A DNA stretch of 64,000 nucleotides, from positions 620,001 through 684,000 of the forward strand of contig NZ_JBIGIC010000001.1 in the NCBI RefSeq assembly GCF_043555985.1, read 5' to 3'. Numbering within the stretch: position 1 is the first letter of the stretch; every line of letters begins with the position of its first letter. This stretch comes from Pelomonas candidula. Its GTDB lineage: Bacteria; Pseudomonadota; Gammaproteobacteria; Burkholderiales; Burkholderiaceae_C. Of the stretch, positions 15,809 to 22,207 are shown piece by piece. Position numbers and translations under genes: made by a program. Under the pieces are notes generated by a model. The model worked only from the letters and a program-made list of their open reading frames with translations. It was not told the DNA's origin and did not search any database.

Positions 15809-18631
15809 GTGTCGCAGACCCCGAACGGGCCATTCCAGCTGACGCGGCGCCGCGTCATCGGCAGCGGTGCCGCCGCCGTGACGCTGCTGGTGCACGACCT
15901 GGCGCTGGCCTTCAAGCCGCCCACGCCCCGCCTGACCGGCGCCCGCCCGCAGCCCGAGGGCACGCCCACGCAGCCGCACATGCCGCCCGGCGCGCCGGAC
16001 TGGTCCGGCGGCCCCGGCAAGGCGCGTTTCCGCATCGACGGCCTGGCCAAGGTGACGGGCCAGAAGATCTACGCCCGCGACTTCCGCGCCGCCGACATGC
16101 CCGGCTGGCCCACCACCGAGCGCATGGCCATGATCCTGCGCGCGACGACGCCCAACCTCGCGTTCACGGGGCTGGACCTCAAGCGGCTCACCGAGGCCAA
16201 GGCCGAGCCGCTGCTCGTCATCACGCAGACGCCGCTGGGCGACTACACCGGGTCGCAGCGCGACCTGGCCTCGCTGAACCTGACGCTGCCGTTCTCCAGC
16301 GCGGGTGCCGACGGCGTCAGCCAGCTGCTGGTGCCGGTGGGCCAGGCGCCGCAGTTCTACGGCCAGCCGGTGGCCATCCTGATCTTTGCCGACGCCAACA
16401 CCTACCGCCGCGCCAAGCGCGCATTGCAGTTCCAGCCCGACGTCGTGCTGACGGGCGGACCGGCTCCGGCGCCGAAGCAACCGTGGGTCATGGCCTACAG
16501 CCCGGTCAACTACTTGACGCGCTACGACGCACCCGGCCTCAAGCCGTTCTCGCAGGTGCAGGTGGGCTACGCGTCCGACCCCTACCAGCCCGACTCCTCC
16601 AGCCAGCCCTTCAACAGCACGGCCCGCGAGCTGCGCCTGCGCATCAACGCCACCTTGCAGGCGAGCGACCCACACGTGCTCCAGCTCGGCGGCAGCTACA
16701 GCACGCAGGTGCTGGACCCGATGTTCATGGAGCCCGAGGCGGGCCTGGCCTGGCTGGACCGTTCCGGCACCGGCACGCTGAACCTCGTGCTCGGCACCCA
16801 GGCCACCAACGGCGATGCGAGCGACAGCTGGACGATGTTCAGCAAGGACTGCCCCATAGCGGTCAAGACCGTGGTGCTGAACTCCTGCTACCCCGGTGGC
16901 GGCTTCGGCGGGCGTGACGTGTCCACCTTCCCGCCGCTGCTGGCCGTCACGGCCGCGCTGGCGGACGGACCCGTGCGCATCGCGCAGGACCGCTACGAGC
17001 AGTTCCAGGGCGGCCTGAAGCAGCTCGCCAGCAACATCACGCAGCGCATTGCCGTCGACGCGAAGACCGGCAAGTTCCTCGCCTTCGCGAGCAAGCAGGT
17101 GCTGCCTTCCGGCGGCCAGAACAACTACAGCCAGTTCGTCGCGATGCTGGCGGCCTACTGCGGCCTCAGCGGCTACGACATCAGGCAGGCCTACGTCGAC
17201 GCCATCGCGCAGCCGAGCACCGGCGTCGTGGCCGGCTCCATGCGCGGCTTCGGCGGGCCGCAGGCGAGCTTTGCCGTCGAGACGCTGGTGGACGAGGTGG
17301 CCGTGGCGCTGAAGCGCGACCCCATCGAGCTGCGCGAACTCAACGCGCTGCGCGAGGGCGACCGCACCATCACCGGCGCGCCGCTGGAGCAGACCATGCG
17401 GTTGCACGAGATCTGCCGCCGTGCGCGCGGGCACGCGCTGTGGCGCGACCGCGAGGCGGTGAAGGCGCGCAAGGCGCGCGAGGGCATCCGCTACGGCGTC
17501 GGCTTCGCGCTCGCCAATCAGGCTTATGGCACCGGCAAGGACGGCGTCATGGCCGAGGTGGCGCTGGCGCCGGACGGGCGGCTGACTGTGCGCACCAACT
17601 GCGTGGACATGGGCAACGGCTCGGCCACGACGCTGGCCATCTCCACCGCCGGCTGGCTGGGCCGCAACGCGCACGACGTCGTCATGGGCGATGTCGGCAG
17701 CTTCAACGCGCTGGACCTGAACAGTGATCCCAAGGGCAACTGGAACGACCCGCGCTGGACGGCCGCGTTCTCGATGTCCAGCAGCGCGTGTCTCACGGCC
17801 TTCCACCAGGTCCACGTGACCGAGCAGGCCAGCCGCGTGCTGTTCGAGGCCGGCCTGCTGCCGGCGGCGGCGGCGCTCTGGGGCGTGCCGCTGGCGCAGG
17901 TCAGCGGCAAGACGCGCTGGGTCGGTGGTCATCTGGAGGCGCCGGGGTTCAAGGCCTTGCATCTGGCCGCGCTGGCCGCCAAGGTCCAGGAAGCCGGGCT
18001 GACGACCGCGGCCATGGTTCATGGCCTGTACGAAGCGGCCTGGGTGTCGGCCACCTACGCCGTGCCCACGGGGCCGGCGCTCAAGCTGCCCATCGACGGC
18101 CTGTCGCTGCGCGCGGGCGGCACGTCGGCGTGGACCTCGGTGCTGCGGCAGGACGTGGTGCCACCCAGGCCCGAGGCTGGGCTGTACGGCCGCAGCCTGT
18201 ACGCGCCGTCGGGCGTGCTGGTGGCCGTGGAGATCGGGCCCGAGCACTTCGAGCCGCGCGTCGTCGCCGTCGAGCTGATGGTGGATGCCGGCAAGGTGCT
18301 GCAGCCCGACCTGCTGCTGGGCCAGGCCCAGGGCGGCGTGGCGATGGGCATCGGCTACGCGCTGCTGGAGAACCTGCCGCTGGAGGCGGGCGGAGCGGGC
18401 GACGGGCGCTGGAACCTGGACCGGTATCACGTGGCGTTGTCGGGCGATGTGCCGCTGGGACGGTTGAACATCACGACACTGCCTTCCGATGAGCCGACGG
18501 CCAAGGGCATTGCTGAGGCCGTGCTGTGCCCGATTGCACCGGCGATCGGGAATGCGATCGCGCACGCCACGGGAAAGCGGTTTCGGGCGTTGCCGATCAC
18601 GGCGGCTGACATCGGGAGGGCCTTCGGATGA
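15809..18631 (+). CDS. Periplasmic molybdenum hydroxylase large subunit (IorB/aldehyde oxidoreductase-like)
   Basis: A 940-residue molybdopterin-cytosine-dinucleotide enzyme subunit of the xanthine oxidase family. Seen: a Tat signal (TRRRVIGSGAAAVTLL, residues 12-27), the pterin-site loop YPGGGFGGRDV near residue 361, and MRGFGGPQASFAVE near 478. GQAQGGVAMGIGYALLE comes late, and the C-terminal KGIAEAVLCPIAPAI block puts the probable catalytic base Glu near residue 903. The Tat signal implies folding in the cytoplasm and export. Partner 2Fe-2S and heme proteins are at 19236 and 19757, like isoquinoline oxidoreductase or the three-subunit aldehyde dehydrogenases of acetic acid bacteria. It starts at GTG 15809 with GAGGGAGA upstream. 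Substrate unknown. No FAD subunit and no XdhC maturation gene are nearby. Confidence 0.9.
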   Translation: MSQTPNGPFQLTRRRVIGSGAAAVTLLVHDLALAFKPPTPRLTGARPQPEGTPTQPHMPPGAPDWSGGPGKARFRIDGLAKVTGQKIYARDFRAADMPGWPTTERMAMILRATTPNLAFTGLDLKRLTEAKAEPLLVITQTPLGDYTGSQRDLASLNLTLPFSSAGADGVSQLLVPVGQAPQFYGQPVAILIFADANTYRRAKRALQFQPDVVLTGGPAPAPKQPWVMAYSPVNYLTRYDAPGLKPFSQVQVGYASDPYQPDSSSQPFNSTARELRLRINATLQASDPHVLQLGGSYSTQVLDPMFMEPEAGLAWLDRSGTGTLNLVLGTQATNGDASDSWTMFSKDCPIAVKTVVLNSCYPGGGFGGRDVSTFPPLLAVTAALADGPVRIAQDRYEQFQGGLKQLASNITQRIAVDAKTGKFLAFASKQVLPSGGQNNYSQFVAMLAAYCGLSGYDIRQAYVDAIAQPSTGVVAGSMRGFGGPQASFAVETLVDEVAVALKRDPIELRELNALREGDRTITGAPLEQTMRLHEICRRARGHALWRDREAVKARKAREGIRYGVGFALANQAYGTGKDGVMAEVALAPDGRLTVRTNCVDMGNGSATTLAISTAGWLGRNAHDVVMGDVGSFNALDLNSDPKGNWNDPRWTAAFSMSSSACLTAFHQVHVTEQASRVLFEAGLLPAAAALWGVPLAQVSGKTRWVGGHLEAPGFKALHLAALAAKVQEAGLTTAAMVHGLYEAAWVSATYAVPTGPALKLPIDGLSLRAGGTSAWTSVLRQDVVPPRPEAGLYGRSLYAPSGVLVAVEIGPEHFEPRVVAVELMVDAGKVLQPDLLLGQAQGGVAMGIGYALLENLPLEAGGAGDGRWNLDRYHVALSGDVPLGRLNITTLPSDEPTAKGIAEAVLCPIAPAIGNAIAHATGKRFRALPITAADIGRAFG

Positions 18632-18677
18632 GTGGCTTCGTGCCTGCGCCCAGCCGGGAATTCGCCCCGGCGGGCGA

Positions 18678-18705
18678 CCTTCTTTTTGAGCGACCAAAAA
18701 GAAGG
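18678..18705. repeat. Perfect palindromic hairpin, 11-bp arms
   Basis: CCTTCTTTTTG and its exact complement flank AGCGAC. It lies 47 bases after the Mo-subunit stop and could act as a transcription terminator or RNA-processing hairpin for that gene. It is the left outer mark of the composite repeat. Confidence 0.75.
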
Positions 18706-19141
18706 CAAAAAGTCGCCCCTGCTCCGTCGCCCCTCGCTGCGCGAGGGGTTCCCTGCGATGCTCGCGACCCGATGCTCGCGCAGAACTCGCTTCGCTACGC
18801 TGCGCTCAGGCAGCTGCGCGAAGTCAGTCCACGCAGCGCGCTGCGCGCGCGCCTCGGGCCGCTGTGCTTCTCGGCTCCTCCAAAGGGGAGTGATGGAACA
18901 GCCAAACAGCCAACAGCCAAACCAGGAGGCCGGCTGGTGCCGGCTGTTGGGTATGCCCCCTTTAGCACCGCCGAGGAACGGAAGACCCGAGGCCCGCGTG
19001 CGCAGCACGCCTCGTCAACTGACTCGCGCCGCCTGTTTGAGCAGAGCGTAGCGGCGCGAGTTCGGCGCGGGGCCTCGGGTCTGAGTACCGCAGGGAACCC
19101 GCCGCGCAGCGGTGGGCGGTGCGGTCGGGGGGAGCTCTTTG

Positions 19142-19169
19142 CCTACTTTCTGGCGGTCCAGAAAGTAGG
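19142..19169. repeat. Perfect palindromic hairpin, 12-bp arms
   Basis: CCTACTTTCTGG and its exact complement flank CGGT. It is the mirror counterpart of the hairpin at 18678-18705, with a different sequence but the same layout, 67 bases before the 2Fe-2S gene. Confidence 0.75.
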
Positions 19170-19235
19170 TCGGCCGCCGGGCCGAAATCCCGGCACCACT
19201 CTCGGCAAAAACCAACCCCAACGAGAGGCCTCCGA

Positions 19236-19760
19236 ATGACCGACCTCGTCAAAGTCCAATTCCACGTCAACGGCAAACCCGTCGACGCCCAGGTCCCCAC
19301 CGACCTCCCCCTCGTCGACTTCCTGCAGGAAGAACTGCGCCTCTCCGGCACCCGCCTGTGCTGCGGCATCGGTGTCTGCAAGGCCTGCACCGTCGCCGCG
19401 CGCCGCGTGCCCACCAGCCAGGCGCAACCGATGCTCGCCTGCTCCACGCCGGTGGCGCTGCTGCAGGGCCAGTCCATCACGACGGTGGAAGGCACTGGCA
19501 GCCCGGAAAAACCGAGTGCCATCCAGCAGGCCTTCCTCGACCACTTCGCCTTCCAGTGCGGCTACTGCACGCCCGGCTTCGTCATGGCGACGGAAATGCT
19601 CGTCGAGCGCCTGCGCGTGCAGCCGATTGCGCGCGAGCAGATCGACGCGGCCATCGAGGACGCCGTCGGCCAGCACATCTGCCGCTGCACCGGCTATGCC
19701 CGCTACCACCAGGCCATCCGTGCCGTCGTGCTGGCGGAGAAAGGGCTGGTGACCGCATGA
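19236..19760 (+). CDS. 2Fe-2S subunit of the molybdenum hydroxylase (IorA-like)
   Basis: A 174-residue ferredoxin-like subunit that carries electrons from the Mo centre. Seen: the plant-type cluster motif C43-x4-C48-x2-C51 with C69, inside LCCGIGVCKAC. The helical domain carries the second cluster, FQCGYCTPGF and HICRCTGYARYHQAI. The usual CGxCGAC form is slightly changed (CKAC). No signal peptide, so it is expected to ride out with the Tat-exported large subunit. Start ATG 19236 follows GAGAGG. Its stop overlaps the next ATG (ATGA at 19757), coupling it to the heme protein. Confidence 0.93.
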   Translation: MTDLVKVQFHVNGKPVDAQVPTDLPLVDFLQEELRLSGTRLCCGIGVCKACTVAARRVPTSQAQPMLACSTPVALLQGQSITTVEGTGSPEKPSAIQQAFLDHFAFQCGYCTPGFVMATEMLVERLRVQPIAREQIDAAIEDAVGQHICRCTGYARYHQAIRAVVLAEKGLVTA

Positions 19761-20761
19761 CACGCGCCCTCCTCTTGCTGCTGCTGGCCGGCACCGCCCA
19801 GGCCGAAACGCTGTTCGAGTACGGCCGCCAGTGCGCTGAACAGGTCACCGAGATTCCCGCGTTCAGCTGCATGGCCGGGCAGGAGATCCCCATCACCGTC
19901 GACGGCAAGCCCGTCCGGGCCGACACCGCGCCGGAGCGCTGCGACCGTCCGTCGCTGCTGCACCAGCCTGACGCCGTCAGCCAATGCGTGCCGGGCAGCC
20001 GCGCACTGGTGCTGCGCGACGACAAGACGGCGCAGATCAGCGCCATCTGCCGCAAGCAGCTGCCGCGGCCGGCCGGCAGCCCGTGGTTCGACGAGATCAA
20101 CGTCGTCTCGCACAGCCTGAAGAACGGCAAGACCTGCTGGTTCACCGCCAAGGTCACCCCGCCGCCACCGTCCACGCCGGCCAGTGGCATCGACGGCCGC
20201 TGGGTGCCGTCGCCCAGCACGCTGACGCGCAAGCCCCAGCCTTCGAGCCCTGAGGGCCTGCAGCCCCTGCCGCCCGACAAGGTCTGGCAGACGCCGCAGC
20301 AGGTGGCCACCAGCAAGCCGGCCTGCATCCACTGCCACGACAGCGGGCCGTTCATGTATTCGCCCTACATCGCGCAGACGACGCAGCTGCCCGGCGACCC
20401 CTTCGGCTTCTACGAGCCCAAGGCCATCGGCGAAGACTTCAAGCGGGCCTGGGCCACGCTGCACGCCTTTGGCATCACGACGCGCGGCAACACCTGCACG
20501 GCCTGCCACCGCATGGGCAACATGAACTCATGCAATGTGGCAATGCAGCAGTCCACCGGCAACGCGGTTCAGGAGGGCGGTGACGAGTGGTCGAAGAAGT
20601 ACCCGCAGTCGCACTGGATGAGCCCCGGCAACCTGCACAGCCGCGCGCAGTGGGACGAGCAGTTCAGCGAGAGCCTGAAGAAGCTGGCGGCGTGCTGCAA
20701 GGACCCGAAGGGGGCGGGGTGCAGGGTGGTGGAGTACGGCCGCAAGGACGCGCGGCGGTGA
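19757..20761 (+). CDS. Exported diheme-type cytochrome c-like protein
   Basis: A 334-residue secreted protein. Seen: a short signal peptide (MTRALLLLLLAGTAQA) and two heme-binding motifs, CIHCHDSG and CTACHRMG, in the second half. Further cysteines (QCAEQ, SCMAG, TCWF, ACCKD, GCRVVEYG) could form disulfides. The N-terminal 170 residues resemble no cytochrome I can name. Translational coupling to the 2Fe-2S subunit suggests it accepts electrons from the molybdenum enzyme in the periplasm. Acetic-acid-bacteria aldehyde dehydrogenases use a larger three-heme subunit in this place. The role is inferred from context. Confidence 0.75.
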   Translation: MTRALLLLLLAGTAQAETLFEYGRQCAEQVTEIPAFSCMAGQEIPITVDGKPVRADTAPERCDRPSLLHQPDAVSQCVPGSRALVLRDDKTAQISAICRKQLPRPAGSPWFDEINVVSHSLKNGKTCWFTAKVTPPPPSTPASGIDGRWVPSPSTLTRKPQPSSPEGLQPLPPDKVWQTPQQVATSKPACIHCHDSGPFMYSPYIAQTTQLPGDPFGFYEPKAIGEDFKRAWATLHAFGITTRGNTCTACHRMGNMNSCNVAMQQSTGNAVQEGGDEWSKKYPQSHWMSPGNLHSRAQWDEQFSESLKKLAACCKDPKGAGCRVVEYGRKDARR

Positions 20762-21039
20762 ACGAGGCGGTGGTCGCCGAGGTGCTGCAGTCTAGAGGCT
20801 GCGTCATGCAGGCGTTTGAGCATCACGCCCACTTCTTTGGCAACTGGCGAGCGCGCTTCAGCCACGGCCAGCGCGGGTTCGAGGTCGTCAGCGACCATCG
20901 CGACGGCTGGATGGATATGTGGGAATACCCGCCCGATTGCACAGGCAGGCAGTTGCACGAACAACGGTCGCACACCTTCGACCAGGCCGACGAACTCGCC
21001 GTCCTCGCGAGCTGGCTCGACGAGACGCTTGTCCGCTAG
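20758..21039 (+). CDS. Hypothetical protein, 93 residues
   Basis: Not recognised. Seen: a GTG start overlapping the cytochrome stop (GTGA at 20758), and a body rich in His, Trp and acidic residues (EHHAHFFGNW, DGWMDMWEYPPD) ending LASWLDETLVR. No signal peptide or membrane span. ATG 20806 is an alternative start. The stop abuts the left copy of a 19-bp direct repeat (21040). It could be a small regulatory or immunity-like protein; nothing in the sequence decides. Confidence 0.55.
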   Translation: MNEAVVAEVLQSRGCVMQAFEHHAHFFGNWRARFSHGQRGFEVVSDHRDGWMDMWEYPPDCTGRQLHEQRSHTFDQADELAVLASWLDETLVR

Positions 21040-21058
21040 CGTCTTAGCTCGTCAAGTC
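21040..21058. repeat. Left copy of 19-bp direct repeat flanking an islet
   Basis: CGTCTTAGCTCGTCAAGTC matches 17 of 19 bases of the right copy at 21492-21510. The right copy is the 3' end of the glutathione transferase gene, so this left copy looks like a duplicated gene end produced by insertion of the DNA between them. Confidence 0.65.
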
Positions 21059-21059
21059 G

Positions 21060-21485
21060 CTATCCTGCTGCAAAGTTGCTGAGACCTTCGCTGAACTGCA
21101 GGTACTGGAACGGACTGGCCTCGAGCGCGTTCTTCAGCTCGGCGGTGACGAAGAAGTATTCGTCGTTCATCGTCAGGATGCGCATGCCTTCGAGGGGGAT
21201 ATCCCGTAAATCGTCTGGCCTGAAAAACTGGCTGACGACGATGCGGGAGTGCGTTCTATGCTCCTCGCCCGTTCCGCGATTGACGAGCACCGCTGGCTCG
21301 TAGCGTACGCGTTCTATCGGAAGACATTGCAGAAATTCGGCAAGACTGGATTCGACAAGCAGATGGCGATAGCCGGTCATTAGCGGAGCGATAGGCCCCT
21401 GCTTGATCAGCTGAAACCTGCCGTCAGCAAGCTCGTATAACCCGACGGCGGGCTCGGAACAGGTCAACAAAAAGGGCAACTGCAC
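21060..21485 (-). CDS. Hypothetical protein, 141 residues, in a direct-repeat islet
   Basis: Not firmly recognised. Seen: no signal peptide; a mixed alpha/beta composition; C-terminal half RPDDLRDIPLEGMRILTMND then YFFVTAELKNALEA and LQFSEG. The ending vaguely recalls DUF1629-like immunity proteins (Leu-rich helix, then LxF near the C-terminus), but that is weak. Base composition is visibly less GC-rich than its neighbours, and the gene is bracketed by 19-bp direct repeats (21040, 21492). Both point to recent acquisition. Confidence 0.65.
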   Translation of the reverse strand: MQLPFLLTCSEPAVGLYELADGRFQLIKQGPIAPLMTGYRHLLVESSLAEFLQCLPIERVRYEPAVLVNRGTGEEHRTHSRIVVSQFFRPDDLRDIPLEGMRILTMNDEYFFVTAELKNALEASPFQYLQFSEGLSNFAAG

Positions 21486-21491
21486 CGGCTA

Positions 21492-21510
21492 CGTCTCAGC
21501 TCATCAAGTC
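21492..21510. repeat. Right copy of 19-bp direct repeat (3' end of GST gene)
   Basis: CGTCTCAGCTCATCAAGTC covers the last codons and stop of the glutathione transferase (complement encodes DLMS-stop). The partner copy is at 21040-21058, 433 bases away. The left copy still encodes DLTS-stop in the same sense, as expected if it was once the same gene end. Confidence 0.65.
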
Positions 21511-22164
21511 ATACGGCCCGCCCCGCTCCAGCGCCTTCTTGTACGCCGGCCGCGCGTGGATGCGCTCCAGAAACGCCTTGATCTTCGGGTAGCCGTCCAT
21601 CGCCCCACCGCGCGCCGCGGCGGCTTCCAGCGGGAAGCTCATCTGCACGTCCGCGGCCGACATCTCCGCACCGGCAAACCACGGCCGCGCGGCCAGTTCG
21701 GCTTCGAGAAACTTCAACTGCGCGTCGATGTTGGGCTGCACGAAGCTGGTCAGCACCTTGTCGGCGATGCCCTTGGCGATGGGCTTCACGAAGAAGGGCA
21801 TGGGTGCGCGCTTGATCTTGTTGAAGATCAGCTTCATCAGCAGCGGCGGCATCGCCGAGCCTTCGGCGAAGTGCATGAAGTAGCGGTAGTGCAGCAGGTC
21901 CTGCTCGCCCGTCGGCTTGAGCCGGCCCTGGCCGTACTTCTCCACCAGGTACTCCAGGATGGCGCCGCTCTCGGCCACCGTCAGCCCGCCGTCGGTGATG
22001 ACCGGGCTCTTGCCCAGCGGATGCACGGCCTTGAGCTCGGGCGGTGCCAGCGAGGTCTTGGCATCGCGCTGGTAGTGCTTGATCTCGTAGGGCAGGCCCA
22101 GCTCTTCGAGCAGCCAGAGCACGCGCTGCGAGCGGGAGTTGTTGAGGTGGTGGACGGTGATCAT
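21496..22164 (-). CDS. Glutathione S-transferase family protein
   Basis: A 222-residue cytoplasmic GST. Seen: the N-terminal thioredoxin fold (MITVHHLNNSRSQRVLWLLE), the cis-Pro motif KSPVITD and the glutathione-binding ESGAILEYLVEKY. The all-helical C-terminal domain has the ending SAADVQMSFPLEAA. N-terminal Ser/Asn in NNSRS is a probable thiol-activating residue. The class resembles bacterial beta/theta GSTs that conjugate or reduce electrophiles. Monocistronic; its 3' end carries the right direct repeat of the neighbouring islet. Confidence 0.94.
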   Translation of the reverse strand: MITVHHLNNSRSQRVLWLLEELGLPYEIKHYQRDAKTSLAPPELKAVHPLGKSPVITDGGLTVAESGAILEYLVEKYGQGRLKPTGEQDLLHYRYFMHFAEGSAMPPLLMKLIFNKIKRAPMPFFVKPIAKGIADKVLTSFVQPNIDAQLKFLEAELAARPWFAGAEMSAADVQMSFPLEAAAARGGAMDGYPKIKAFLERIHARPAYKKALERGGPYDLMS

Positions 22165-22207
22165 GGCCGTGAGTTTAGGGACGGACCACCGCCCGGTGCC
22201 GTGGCAG

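Larger units (their letters stand above)
18673..19178. repeat. Long composite inverted-repeat element
   Basis: The left end (18673 onward) and the reverse complement of the right end (to 19178) are diverged copies of one sequence. Both run GGCGACCT or GCCGACCT, then a palindrome, then GGCAAA, then a CCGC/CGCTGCGCG block, then GGTTCCCTGCG. Nested dyads include perfect 13-bp arms AGACCCGAGGCCC (18983-18995) and its complement (19070-19082). Perfect 10-bp arms CTCGCGCCGC/GCGGCGCGAG lie inside. I take it for a Burkholderiales-type intergenic repeat; function unknown. Confidence 0.7.
18632..19235. other. 604-base gap inside the oxidoreductase locus
   Basis: No gene supported. All six frames give only Arg/Ser-rich, repeat-derived translations. 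The gap is almost filled by an inverted-repeat element (18673-19178). The last 40 bases carry the ribosome-binding region of the 2Fe-2S subunit (ACGAGAGGCC before the ATG at 19236). Confidence 0.75.
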
